DNA from: Aulostomus chinensis
Taxonomy: Eukaryota; Chordata; Actinopteri; Syngnathiformes; Aulostomidae
NCBI GenBank assembly: GCA_037954235.1
Contig: JBBMOA010000001.1
Span: forward strand, 17,348,143-17,412,142
Length of the DNA stretch: 64,000 nt
Reading direction: 5' to 3'
Shown here: in pieces, positions 47,024 through 58,009 of the stretch
Position numbering within the stretch: the first letter of the stretch is position 1
Layout of the letters: each line of letters starts with the position of its first letter
Position numbers and translations under genes: made by a program
The notes under the pieces: model-generated
What the model saw: the letters and a program-made list of their open reading frames with translations, nothing else
Databases searched by the model: none
What the model was told of the DNA's origin: nothing

Positions 47024-49083
47024 GTGTTTTTTTGTTGTTGTTGCAGTGTTGTAAGTCACTGTAACTGCAGCTAAATGATTGAACTTTCTCCAAATGTCCT
47101 CAAGATGGTTTCCAATGACATCAGTTGTCACAAGAGGAAGTCTGCATGTAAACACACTCAGGTGTGCCCAGCTATTCTTATGAGAACATTCGATCAACTT
47201 CATTCTATGTGCAGCCTAACCTTAATCTTAATCTTAATCTTAACCAACTGAATCTTAATCTTTATTTGAAACTAAACTCAATCCAGACCTTCACTCTGAA
47301 AGAACTCACAAACTGCATTGCGCTGCATCAGGGCCGGTCTTTGGTCCCCATGAGGACGAGGACTCCTGATCAGTGTTGATGATGGAAATGGTCTCCAACA
47401 CAATAAAACAAGAAATACACACACGTGTAAACACACACAGTGACCCCGCATGTCGTTTTTGCCCAACTTAAATTTTCATTCATTACCCAGAGCCTCTCAA
47501 AAGCCCTGAAGAAAAATTGAATATTTGGAGTTTGAAAGCCATAAATCACATCCATATCATCTCGTCCATCTCAGTCTGATCTCATCTTTGTTTGTTGTTT
47601 TTTTAAAGAGGGACAAATTGGTACTTGGTTAAAAAATCACTCTGGGAAAATGATCCTGCTTTCAGGGAGGTCTTTGGTGAGTTTGCTAACAATGCAGAGA
47701 ACCATGACGGTACCAAGCACAAGGCTGCTGCCCTCTGCATCACAGCCACACTTTGGAGTCTGTTTGAACTGAATGTGAAGGGTCTGACATCATCACACCA
47801 GTACGACAACAAGTGACCATGAAACAAAGAAAACCTTCACTGATGAGTCCATGGATCTCATTGATCTGTGCCATTTCCTGATCTTCAGGTTCTGTCTTTG
47901 ATTTCTTTCTTTGATCTCTAAATTCTGTGCTTTGGTTTCCTTGGTCAGTCTTTGAATTCTGGTTCATAATAAAAAAGAACTCCCAGCATATTTCTGCAGA
48001 CCATAGATAGGGATTTTACCAACTGCACCATAGCAACCCTCTTGCTGTCTGCTGTTATGCCATTGAAAAGTAAGACAGCCTGGCAGTCAACAAACTGGGC
48101 TCAACAGAAGAATGTCAACTAAAGATGGATTAAAGACCAGGAGGAAATGTAACCAACCTACAAAGATGGAGGGGAATTGAGACCCACATGTTTGCCATCC
48201 TTGATGAACTGTCCACTGGTGCAGGGGATGAGGTCATGGCCATGATCTGGGAGCCAGTCCTGGATGTTAAATGCCCTGATGATGGACAGTGCAGTGGCAA
48301 AATGTCCGGTCCACTGACTGAACTCTGCCACAAATGAGGAACAACAGTCAGCAAGGAGTAGAAACGAAGAGGAGAAATGGAGAGAACAGAAAGAATGAGA
48401 GATCATGGAGGAAAGAGGCTGATATTTGCAAGTGTCCTGAGTACAACACAGCAATCTAGAGAAACCATGACCTGGATTACTGAGGACCTCCACTGGCAGT
48501 TCATTTCTGTTGATCATAGGGCCATGCTGGGTGAAGCAGGAATGAATCCTGGGACTGAGGTTGTGGAGCAATGGTCACCTTTCCTGCTGAAACTGTCAAT
48601 TCTTCTGCTTGGTTCTCTCCACAAAACCAGTCCCTTAACGGAGCTCAAACCCCAGTTACAGCTGTGAGAGCCCAGAATCGGACACACTGGACCATCAGGA
48701 ACAGCTTTGTGCTTTCAAACAACAGAGACGACACTCAAGGACTCAGGGAACGCAGGAATCTCTGGCCTCAGCTGACATGTTGAATTTCAGCAACACTTCA
48801 TGATGCTGAGTTTCGCAAACCAATGAGAAGATGAAGGAGGCCGTCAACTCCTTCAAGCTCAACATCTCCACTGCTTTACCAAGGAGGTCAGGAGGTCCAA
48901 GCAGAACCTGCACCCCCCACCTCTGATGTTTTCTCCACACAGAGATGAGGGGTCAGTTCAGAAGAGTGAGCTGGAGTCTGGGCAAGTCTTTTCATTCAGT
49001 CCCTGGTTGAAACAATTGTCTCCACCAACTTCAGTATGGGTCTGGACCTGCACAGGTTCCAATTCCTGTCTTGGTCCCAAGGG
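47024..49083. other. Unassigned loop sequence
   Basis: No supported gene. Open frames up to 137 codons (48158-48571 minus) overlap others on the opposite strand and show no recognisable domain. A small run of CTTAAT repeats (CTTAATCTTAATCTTAATC) lies at 47,220-47,240. The frame 47625-47816 has a protein-like composition (FGEFANNAEN) but no family I know. Confidence 0.45.
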
Positions 49084-49326
49084 TTTGTTGAACCAGAGAA
49101 GCTTCAAGTGGTGACGCTCATTAAACCATGCATGAAGGTCAACCTGCATTATCTGCATTGCTCATTAGCAGGGACTTAGCTCCAATGGTAGAGTGCTAGC
49201 TTAGCATGTGAGAGGTAGAGGGATCCATGCCGTCCTTCTGAGAATACTTTAACTTGTTCTGTTGATCAGAGGAGCTGCTGGGTGATGAATGCTGATGTTT
49301 GTCCACTGGTGTGATAAAGTGTCCCC
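49084..49326 (-). repeat. Inverted duplicate D, right copy (tRNA-Ala unit)
   Basis: Reverse complement of 43,053-43,295 (CTCATTAAACCATGCATGAA, CAGAGGAGCTGCTGGGTG, GTGATAAAGTGTCCCC). Its centre differs from that of duplicate A, so the two pairs arose separately or were later rearranged. Confidence 0.85.
49170..49242 (+). pseudogene. tRNA-Ala(AGC) pseudogene, mirror copy
   Basis: Reads AGGGACTTAGCTCCAATGGT with loop TTAGCAT (anticodon AGC) and T arm GAGGGATCCATGCCGTC. The B box is damaged (TCCAT, CCGTC) and the acceptor does not pair properly. Dead copy. Confidence 0.7.
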
Positions 49327-50517
49327 TGTTACTGAGATATGGATGAACACCTGCTCAGGTCAAAGCTGCAATCAAACCAGGGACTCTGAACCACACAGTG
49401 AAGGAGTTTGTCATCAAGATTTATGGCAGCTTTGAAACTTCCCACCATCTCCTGAATGTGGAGCAACTTGTCCTGCCAAAACTGTCCCCTCTTCCATTCT
49501 TAATAACACCTGTCCTGACTGGCAATCAAGCTAGGCTGCAGCGGTGAAAGCGCTGAATGCAGCCAGGATACACAATGACTCAAGCAACACAGGAATCTGT
49601 TGACTCAGCTGGAGGAGCAGAGGGTCCACCAAGACCAGCAGACACCTTCATTCTTGATTCTTGATTTCAAGGGCAGCCCCTTGAGATGTACCATCTCATT
49701 TTGGAGGGGGTCCTGACAAATAATGACCAACAATACAACAATAATAAAAGTAGATTCTATTTTCAACACAAGGACACACACATCATACACCCAGGTACAG
49801 GCCAACAATGTTCCCCAAAGCCCCCCCCCCCCCCCCATCCAGTATTCTACAAAGTATGATCAGAGATCCCACTGCAGAATAAGAGTGGGCCTGTGTTCAC
49901 ATACTCATACATTTAAACACCCATCTAAATAAATACTGCTTCCATGCACCATTAAAGTACACAATGCATATTCATACACAAATATCCACATATTTACAGT
50001 ACAGAGAACAAACAAGAACAAGTAGAGAGTGAATCCTGGAGAGAAAAGGGGAGGTGCATCAGAAACAAGAGCAGATGTTTGAAAATGCTTGATGATTTGA
50101 AGATGAGAAAGGAAGAGAGAGACCCAAGTGAGGAGGAAAGGTTGTTCCAATCTGATGGAGCTTTACATACAACCGGTCAAAGCAGGAGGCCATCCCCACT
50201 GATCCTGGATCTGCTCGACCTTCCTGCCTGTTAAAAGGAAGGTGTTCATCACCACTGTTGCAGGATGTGCTGCTGATGGAGAATTGTTGGGTGTAGATTC
50301 ATTGAAGCAGTTTGGTGCTGGACCTGCTCTACTAGTAAAGAGTCATGAGAGAACTTTGTTGTGATTTGGTTCTAACAAATAAAAATGACTTGACTTGATT
50401 TGGTGCCTCATGAGGAGAAAATTTGGGCACAAAAGTTGGACAAGAGTGTTTGTGGAGGTTGTGGATCAAAGTTCTATTTATATCCAACACATAGAATCAA
50501 ACAATGTGAAGCAGGCT
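49327..50517. other. Unassigned sequence with a C-homopolymer
   Basis: No gene seen. A run of about 16 C lies at 49,821-49,836. From 50,355 it shares the direct repeat found at 46,921. Confidence 0.45.
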
Positions 50518-50994
50518 AATGAACAATAAATCAAATATAAAAATGCTATATTTTAAGATCTAGAATATCTTGTGAATAGCTGGAGCTTCATTCCAGCAGC
50601 AGACCTCCTCAGGTGATGACTTCATATTTGACATGTTTACCATTCAATGAGACTCATTGTCAGTCCATTGAAATCTACTGGTGTTCCTGGTGAGTTGATT
50701 TAACAACATGAGCTGACAGAATCTACGTTCAGGTAGGAACCACCACATCCAGGGGTCTGGACCTTTGAGCAGGCAGAGCCATCAAAGTAGCAGACTAAGC
50801 TAGCAGACGTTAGCATTGAGAAGAAACTGATACCTGAGTCTACTTTTGGGTCTGGTCAAGTGATGACACAATAATATGACATCATTGTCAGACTGACGCC
50901 TGCTCAACACTGACCAAACACTGCCCTATTTCATCGTGGGAAATTTCTGCGTGGCTTGTGTCCATCAATACACACAAAGAAATTTATCTCATGC

Positions 50995-51066
50995 TGCCGT
51001 GACGCGGATTCGAACCGGGGTTGCTGCGGCCACAACACAGAGTACTAACCACTCTAGGATCAGGGC
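50995..51066 (-). pseudogene. tRNA-His(GTG) degraded copy
   Basis: The minus strand reads GCCCTGATCCTAGAGTGGTT and TGTTGTGGCCGCAGCAAC with loop TTGTGGC (anticodon GTG). Position 4 of the acceptor is C opposite C, and the T stem CCCGG/CCGCG has a C-C mismatch. The B-box core TTCGAAT survives. Length is still 72 nt. It is likely inactive or poorly stable compared with its mirror at 45,899. Confidence 0.8.
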
Positions 51067-51580
51067 CTCCTCAACAGCAGCGTGAGCTTCTATGTCTTTG
51101 TCTCATTGAGTGTTGCGGCGAACAGCTGATGAACAGCTGATGGGCGACTGCGGCGGCCCCTGATGCAGGAGACGGGCCAGGACCCGTTCAGAAGGTGGTG
51201 AATATTATTCTTGGTGTTCTTAGGGCATGTTCCCACCCATCTTCACGTGGGTGACAAAAATGGATTTTTTGTAAAGATTTTGGCGCGAGTTCGGCCTGTC
51301 AAATCCTGATCGGGGCCAGTTTGGTTGTGTTGTCTGCAGCGAGAGCGCGCCTGGCACGCTCAGCGGGAGCGAGTCCGATCATTATAAAGGTGGGTCAAAC
51401 AATTTAGGTTGAGACGAAGGACGGCACGAGCAGAGCAGACGCAGGTCTTCATTCCACCCGCAGAGCTGTCGAGCATGGATCATGTCAAGGACTAAATGAG
51501 GGGAAAGAGAGCAGGAGAGCAGGGCAGAGACAAAGACAGAGAATGCTCTCATAAAACAAGGACTGTTCAGTCAATGGTAG

Positions 51581-51640
51581 AGCAGAGTGGCGCAGAGGAA
51601 GCGAACCCAGAGGTCGATGGATCGAAACCATCCTCTGCTA
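51581..51640 (+). pseudogene. Initiator tRNA-Met pseudogene, anticodon arm deleted
   Basis: Reads AGCAGAGTGGCGCAGAGGAA and GATGGATCGAAACCATCCTC then TGCTA: acceptor AGCAGAG/CTCTGCT and the initiator-type T arm are intact. About 12 nt covering the 5' anticodon stem and the CAT anticodon are missing (AAGCGAACCCAGAGG). It is the complement of the damage in 45,422-45,493. Confidence 0.82.
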
Positions 51641-52578
51641 GAAGACGAAAAATAAAATGAACCAGTGTCTTTAGAAATGTGTGTCTGTTAAAAAGAGGTT
51701 CATCAGGATTTTGTCTTCCTCCACAATCACCAACCATTGTGAGAGTTAACAACAGTCCACTTTCTGACTGAAGCAAAAGTAGACTTCAAAAGGTTTTTCT
51801 GATTCAACATAGCAGCTAAATTTCCATTTCCATTTCCTGAACAGGACAGGTTAAAAAAAGGGAATGTCATGACTTCCTCTGTATGTTAGAATATGAACGA
51901 CTAAAAATGTTCATGCCCAGTTTAAAGTTAGAATTAAACTGAAAATACCAAAATCTCCCCTCTTCAATCCTGTCACTCAGTGTTGTAAACTGTTTCAAAC
52001 AAATTCTACTGTTCAACAGTTCGAGTGTTTCTAATGAAGCTGAATGTTCTCCTCTACTTTCCTCAGTTGTGTTTTTTTCATGTCCTCCTGAGATCAAAGA
52101 CAGAATTCCAGGTACAAATAAAGACACTATCAAAGCCCCCCTGATGACATCATCATCAATTCTGTCTTTGATCTGGAGGCTCTTGCTTTAATCTTGGCTT
52201 TGATCTGACTAATGTTTCCTGACAGGTTGCTGTTTCCACTCCAGAGCAACCAGTAGTTGATCCTATCAGACCAGTCTGATGAACGTAGCTTTTCACTGTC
52301 AGTGGAATCACTGGGAAAAGAAACTCCTCCTGTCAGATGAAGGCTTCACTGTGTTGAGGAGGGTTTGTTCAGATGATTCTGGAAGAATAAATCAAAACCT
52401 CATCATTGAACATGAACATTAATCACTGATGACTGTTTTAACTGAACCTACTGGATACTGTGGTGCCTGATGAGGAGACAACTTGGGTACAAAGTTGAAG
52501 AAGAGGGTTTTTGGAGAGGAGATTTAGATGAGATGGTTTCCAAATCAAATCGGTTGTCACAAGGGAAAGTCTGCATGG

Positions 52579-52579
<1 letters not shown>

Positions 52580-52651
<72 letters not shown>
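52580..52651. repeat. (AC)n microsatellite
   Basis: About 72 bp of pure AC, mirror of the 51 bp TG tract at 44,433-44,483. Confidence 0.97.
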
Positions 52652-52655
<4 letters not shown>

Positions 52656-52806
52656 CCTACTGACTAACCCATGTTTTTCTTCACTTAAACCACCACTGGA
52701 GTATTGAAAGAGATTGCATGAGACACCTTCAACTTACATTAAAAACCCCTGACTGCCTTTAATTCCCTCCTGGCTGCAGGAAATTAGACAGACCAGCCCC
52801 TAGAGC

Positions 52807-53188
52807 GGGGCTGCACGGTGGTGCAGTGGTCAGCACTGTGCCCTCACAGCAAGAAGTTTCCGGGTTCAGGTCCTGGCTCGGGCGTGGGATCTTTCTGTGT
52901 GGAGTTTGCATGTTCTCCCCGGGCCTGCGTGGGTTCTCTCCAGGTACTCCGGCTTCCTCCCACTGTCCAAAGACATGGACATTAGGGGACTAGGCTGATT
53001 GATACTCTAAATTGACCGTAGGCGTGAGCGTGAATGGTTGTTCGCCTGTGTGTTGGACCTGCGATGGACTGGTGACCTGTCCAGGGTGAACCCCGCCTCT
53101 CGCCCGTAGATGCTGGGATAGGCTCCAGCCCCCCCCCCCCCCGTGACCCTTACTAGTAAGGAATAAGCAGAAGATGACGATGGATGGC
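52807..53188 (+). mobile_element. tRNA-derived SINE, copy 2
   Basis: Head GGGCTGCACGGTGGTGCAGT with A-box-like GGTCAGCACTG; body with GTGTGGAGTTTGCATGTTC and GACCTGTCCAGGGTGAACCC; tail TAAGCAGAAGATGACGATGG. It contains a C run at 53,131-53,141. The B box is altered (GGGTTCAGGTCC). Mirror of 43,897-44,273. Confidence 0.75.
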
Positions 53189-53399
53189 CCATAGAGTGGA
53201 GGTGAGACCACAACCATGCTCTACAATCAATATTTACATCAAACCAGCAACAACTTAACCTGACTAAATATATACATGATTCATGTACATGTAATTAATA
53301 AAAGATGATCAACTGTTTTTTAATATAACATTAATTGTTTAACATGAAACGACTGACTTTTTTAAGAAGAAAAAAAGAAAGAGAACCTGCATCATCACA

Positions 53400-53895
53400 G
53401 CCATGAAGACCTCAACACAGTTGAAGAGAAAGTCTTGGGGTGGATTCTTGTGTTTTGCAGCATCCTTGATGAGTCTGCATAGAAACATTGGTGTTGTGGA
53501 CCCACATCCACCAGGAGTGGAGCTCAACCAAGAAGAGCAAGAGGAGAATGTTTGTGGAGGAGCTGGGAAGTTCCCTGGTCAAGCCACACACTGAGGGAAG
53601 GGAACGGACGCCCCGAGACCCAGACGCTGCAGCCTTGCTCAGACACCTGCAGAGCTCAGCAGCACTCCATCCATGCCATCAGCAACACAGAGAGCATCCA
53701 CACCAGCGTCCTCCTCAGCAGCCCTGCCTCAACACCAACCAGAACAGCCACAGCCACAACCCCCTCAGGACCTGGTTCAAGACGAAAGAGGGTCAGGACT
53801 GCCCTAGCAGTCAGGACAGCAGGACAAACGGATGGTGCTTCAACTGCAGGAACATCTCTGCAGAGAACACACAGAAGTGTCACACATGCATCTGA
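53400..53895 (+). pseudogene. piggyBac-like transposase C-terminal remnant
   Basis: Reading across frames, ILDESA is followed by LWTHIHQEW (53,490-53,520), then KSKRRMFVEELGSSLVKPH, and the end reads WCFNCRNISAENTQKCHTC with a stop TGA at 53,893. In piggyBac-like transposases a D-x-S-A-x-N-A-x-x-L-W segment precedes a basic R-R-x-F-x-x-E-L stretch and a short C-terminal cysteine-rich zinc domain (C-x2-C ... C-x2-C); the same order is seen here. A stop follows ILDESA and the N-terminal three quarters, with the catalytic aspartates, are missing. Assignment is from memory of the family pattern. The longer open frame 53552-54130 is mainly a different frame and an AC microsatellite. Confidence 0.5.
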
Positions 53896-53914
53896 ACACA
53901 CACACACACACACA

Positions 53915-53960
<46 letters not shown>

Positions 53961-54032
53961 CACATACACACACACACACACATACACACACACAGGCACA
54001 TACACACACACATACACACACATACACACACA

Positions 54033-54066
<34 letters not shown>
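53896..54066. repeat. (AC)n microsatellite with periodic GCAC/TACA interruptions
   Basis: About 171 bp of CA repeats interrupted by GGCACATA and TACA variants. Long His-Thr or Cys-Val open frames over it are artefacts. Confidence 0.97.
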
Positions 54067-55074
54067 TGCATGTTCTTACACACAGAGACTTTTCCTCTGT
54101 TTTTGTTTTTTACTGGTTTTGAACCAGTAACTGGTTTCTGATGGTTTGATTTGCTTGACTGGTTGTTGTTTGTTGACCTTCCAAATCCACATTTTGGGTT
54201 CTGGCTTGTTCTGCTTTTCATTTTGTGTTTGTATCAAAGTTCTGTTGCTGAAAAAGAGACTTTTTTCTCTTTTTCTTGAAGTAAATTTATGAGGTTCTAA
54301 ACTGACCATAACACCATGGATGTTCCAATAGTTAATGATATTAAAATGAATACTAAATCAAACCAGTCCATGTCAGAGATGTGTTCTAACACCCTCAGTA
54401 ACGGTCAGGAAACACAACAACCTTTGGTTCATTTCTAGGATTTTCTTGAGGTTCATTTTACCATTTTTTTAACTGAAATCGAGGGTTTAGTGACTAAAAA
54501 AATGTCCAGAGGCCCACAACTAAATTTTCAAACCAATATTTCCATGGATAAGGAAGCCTAACAAGGTCACCAAGAGATGGAAACAACTTGGAGGATAGAA
54601 AATTGTTTTAGTTTATTTGACAGCTGATTGAAGACGTGGGTCAAAACTGACCGTTACCATAGAGATGGGAACAGAAAGCTGACACAAGAGGAAGGTTCCA
54701 GCTCTGAAAAAGGAGTTTGATCAAAATCTTGAACTGCCAGTAGAAATATCCTTTTGTATGTTGACCTTTGTTGACAGAAGTCACTTTAGCTTGGCAGTGA
54801 AAAGAATGGCTGCTAGCTTGACAAAGAACTGCACAAACCAGGTTCAAGCTGGACTTTGGACCCTGGTATCTGTAACGACTCCATCAACTCCTAATCTAGC
54901 AGCTCTGCTGGGTCCAACTATTTTACAGAACATTTGACAGACCTGTGGAGCAGTGAGGACACACATGAGTTGATCACATGATCCACTGAAGCACCATTTT
55001 ACCTGCCACTGAGGTCACCAACATGAGCTGGAGTTGGGAATCTTGAACTGAACCTGGTATTACAGCGACACCTA
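54067..55074. other. Unassigned sequence
   Basis: AT-rich, with no gene, RNA or repeat I recognise. Confidence 0.5.
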
Positions 55075-55290
55075 CTGCTGCAAAATGGAACAGCAACACT
55101 GAACCAAGTACAGGATTGGAGGGAGACTGATGGTCGCTGTTTGGGTTTTTGAAGAACAAGGAGGGCGTGGCTTCAAGCTGGATTCTCAGAGACTATTTCC
55201 CCAACCTCTACATTGGCATCTACACTGTCATCCTGTCATGTGACTGAAGTCATCCAGTCACGTGACTGAAGTCATCCAGTCATGTGACTG
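55075..55290 (-). repeat. Inverted duplicate B, right copy
   Basis: Reverse complement of 41,956-42,161. It ends in GACTGAAGTCATCCAGTCAC-type 22 bp direct repeats (55,230-55,290). Positions sum to about 97,230, close to duplicate A, so A and B may be parts of one larger palindrome split by insertions. Confidence 0.85.
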
Positions 55291-55359
55291 AAAACTCCCC
55301 CCAAAAAATCAATCTCCTCCTAAACCGTAAATGCCAGGGCTTCCAAACTTTCACACATT

Positions 55360-55620
55360 ACTCTTCCAACTGTGCTGATTAAAAGTTGTTCAAGGTTAAT
55401 ATACTACGCGCTTGGTTTGGATTTTATAAGCTGTCAAAGTGGGGGAGACACTTTTCGCCTTACAATGGAAGTCTATGGGGAGAGCGTGTCCTCTCAGGGT
55501 ACATACTGTCAAACAAATGCTTCTCACATCTACACCATACATCGCACAGCTTTTAAAAACACACCACTGTATTCCTGACAAAAATCCCTACAAAAATATG
55601 GTATTTTGTGTGACTTTTGA
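55360..55620 (+). repeat. Dispersed teleost-type repeat, copy 1
   Basis: Contains ACAATGGAAGTCTATGGGGA, ATACTGTCAAACAAATGC and ACACCACTGTATTCCTGAC. The same series occurs inverted at 57,430-57,730. Related sequences are common in fish genomes; no family name given. Confidence 0.65.
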
Positions 55621-56479
55621 CCAACGTATGCCGACTTATTCAGCTTTTAAACACTACATTTCTCTGAATCCTCCACTCTCTCCACTCCAGCACAGATCAG
55701 ACACAGTGCAGCGGGGGAGGGGTTCTTAAAGGGCCAGCTGGCAGCTCTGCTCTCAGCTCTGCTCTCAGCTCTGACAGAGATGGCAGAGAGCCAGCAGAGA
55801 AGGGAGGGGCTCTTAAAGGGCCGGCTCTCAGCTCTGCACTCACACTGGGCAGCGCACTGAGGCTCGTATCTCCTAAACTACAAGGCCCAGGGATTTGCCG
55901 ATTACACCGTTGGATTCGGGCCGGTGTCAAGGACGCGGCCGTAGGCCGCACGGGGGCTCAGGCCCTAACAACGCTGCTTGCAGCTTTAATATTTAACCCT
56001 GTGTTTTCTCCTGTTCGTCCTGGTTCCATTAAGTTTTGTGACGTTTAGTTTATGTCTGATTCGCTTTCTCCCATCGTCAGTCTCCCATCGTCCAGTCTCC
56101 CATCGTCCAGTCTCCCCACCATAATCAATAAACCTCTTTTGTGCACTGCCCTACACTGTCTGCAATTGGGTCTCCATCATTCCCTCACCATCCTCAACCC
56201 CCAAATCCTGACAACTTCTTGCCCCAACGCCAGGGACGACACATCTGCGAATGCTGACTCCAGGACAGGGAGACGATCTCCAGAGCTCTGGATTCTTTTC
56301 TGTTGATCTGAATAAATTCTTTTGAACCAACTAGAAGGTGTCCTCTCCAGATTTAGAACAGCACAGTACAGACTCTGTGGGTCCTGATTGATTAATGATG
56401 ACTTGGTGAAAAATTCCTACACGAGCAAAAATAACAGGGTCTTTGCCCCGGAGATACCCCGAGGTAGAAGTGGGACAAA
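55621..56479. other. Unassigned sequence with repeat-like parts
   Basis: 55,735-55,850 has short internal repeats around CAGCTCTGCTCTCAGCTCTG. 55,900-55,990 (GCCGCACGGGGGCTCAGGCC, TGCTTGCAGCTTTAAT) resembles the tail of a common fish dispersed repeat. Short CATCGTCCAGTCTCC repeats lie at 56,070-56,115. No gene. Confidence 0.45.
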
Positions 56480-57357
56480 GTGAGAGTGCAGAGGGGAGAG
56501 TCGAAGCTTGAAGCGCCCCTCCCCCGCTGACGTAAAGTGAGAGCACAGAGGGGAGAGTTGAGGCTTGAAGCGCCCCTCCCCCGCTGACGTAAAGAGAGAG
56601 TGCAGAGGGGAGAGTCGAGGCTTGAAGCGCCCCTCCCCCGCTGACGTAAAGAGAGAGTGCAGAGGGGAGAGTCGAGGCTTGAAGCGCCCCTCCCCCGCTG
56701 ACGTAAAGTGAGAGCGCAGAGGGGAGAGTCGAGGCTTGAAGCGCCCCTCCCCTGCTGACGTGAAGTGAGAGCGCAGAGGGGAGAGTCGAGGCTCGAAGCG
56801 CCCCTCCCCCGCTGACGTAAAGTGAGAGCGCAGAGGGGAGAGTCGAGGCTCGAAGCGCCCCTCCCCCGCTGCTCCCTCCCCCTATGTCAGAGGGGAGAGT
56901 TGAGGCTTGAAGCGCCCCTCCCCCGCTGACGTAAAGTGAGAGTGCAGAGGGGAGAGTCGAGGCTTGAAGCGCCCCTCCCCCGCTGCTCCCTCCCCCTATG
57001 TCAGAGGGGAGAGTTGAGGCTTGAAGCGCCCCTCCCCCGCTGACGTAAAGTGAGAGCGCAGAGGGGAGAGTCGAGGCTTGAAGCGCCCCTCCCCCTCTGA
57101 CGTAAAGTGAGAGCGCAGAGGGGAGAGTCGAGGCTTGAAGCGCCCCTCCCCCGCTGCTCCCTCCCCCTATGTCAGAGGGGAGAGTCGAGGCTTGAAGCGC
57201 CCCTCCCCCGCTGACGTAAAGTGAGAGCGCAGAGGGGAGAGTCGAGGCTTGAAGCGCCCCTCCCCCGCTGACATAAAGTGAGAGTGCAGAGGGGAGAGTC
57301 GAGGCTCGAAGCGCCCCTCCCCCGCTGCTCTCTCCCCCTGTGTCAGACGGGAGAGCA
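56480..57357 (+). repeat. GC-rich 57 bp minisatellite
   Basis: About 15 tandem units whose consensus includes GCTGACGTAAAGTGAGAGCG, CAGAGGGGAGAGTCGAGGCT and TGAAGCGCCCCTCCCCC; the spacing of successive GCTGACGTAAAG motifs is 57 bp (56,526, 56,583). Some units carry a variant with GCTGCTCCCTCCCCCTATGT in place of the GACGTAAAG part. Each unit has a CGCCCCTCCCCC box, which resembles an Sp1-type site in reverse, and a TGACGTAA motif like a CRE, but function is not shown. Confidence 0.93.
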
Positions 57358-57429
57358 GAGCAGGTTTTTAGAGTTTTTCATGTGAAAAAGTGTCCTAAAC
57401 CCCAGATGTTGTCCAACAGTGGAATGTAC

Positions 57430-57730
57430 CATCATCATTTTGTAGGGATTTGTGTCAGGAATTCAGTGGTGTGTTTTTTGAAGGTGTGGGAGTTTTAGTT
57501 TGGATGTGACCAGCCTGTGTTTGACAGTCTGGACCAGGAGGGGAGACAGCCTGGACCAGGAGGGGAGACAGCCTGGACCAGGAGGGGAGACAGTCTGGAC
57601 CAGGAGGGGAAACAGTCTGGACCAGGAGGGGAGACAGTCTGGACCAGGAGAGGAGACAGTCTGGACCAGGAGGGGAGACAGTCTGGACCAGGAGGGGAGA
57701 CAGCCTCCCCGTGCACTTCCATTGGAGCTG
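57430..57730 (-). repeat. Dispersed repeat, copy 2 (inverted), hosting a 22 bp expansion
   Basis: The minus strand reads CAATGGAAGTGCACGGGGAG, then 22 bp repeats, then ACTGTCAAACACAGG and ACACCACTGAATTCCTGAC, parallel to 55,462-55,600. The 22 bp array has expanded at the spot where copy 1 has only ordinary sequence. Confidence 0.65.
57525..57704 (+). repeat. 22 bp minisatellite, eight copies
   Basis: Units of ACAGTCTGGACCAGGAGGGG plus AG repeated eight times with few changes (CAGCCTGG/CAGTCTGG, GGGGAAACAG, GAGAGGAGAC). Three units are 66 bp, so every frame stays open and repetitive peptides appear on both strands; these are not genes. Confidence 0.95.
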
Positions 57731-58009
57731 ACAGTTCCCAGACAGCAACACTGCAGCAGATCTGCTCCAGACCGTGGATGAGATTTGGTGCAGACCGTTT
57801 GCCAGATCTGCACCGGGGTCTTTATTCACAACGGCCCAATACCGGCAACAATATAGATTACTGATCTGGAATGGACTTGGGCCGGTTGTGGCCCAGTACA
57901 GTTAAAAACTCAATGACATTTGGTTCAGATCTGGCACAGAGCCATGATTCACATCTTACATCTGGGCCAAATGTGTACTCAGACAGCACAAAGAAATGCA
58001 CAAATTGTC
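57731..58009. other. Unassigned sequence
   Basis: No gene. It contains repeated phrases such as GCAGATCTGCTCCAGACC, CAGACCGTTTGCCAGATCTG and TTCAGATCTGGCACAGAGCC, suggesting an old dispersed repeat. Confidence 0.4.

Larger units (their letters stand above)
50518..53281 (-). repeat. Inverted duplicate A, right copy
   Basis: Reverse complement of 43,797-46,525. It differs from the left arm by a longer AC tract, one instead of two 95 bp units, extra sequence at about 51,225-51,300 and 51,335-51,375, and different mutations in both tRNA copies and the SINE. Confidence 0.92.

Noticed and set aside
47625..47816. 63-codon frame with protein-like composition
   Set aside because: No family recognised, too short, and opposed by an equally open minus frame; left as unassigned.
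53552..54221. Long open frames with His-Thr, Cys-Val or Cys-Met runs
   Set aside because: Created by the AC microsatellite; only the short piggyBac-like part upstream is worth noting, in a different frame.
57455..57864. Open frames of 75-124 codons with Pro-Ser-Trp repeats on both strands
   Set aside because: The 22 bp minisatellite (66 bp per three units) keeps all frames open; no gene.
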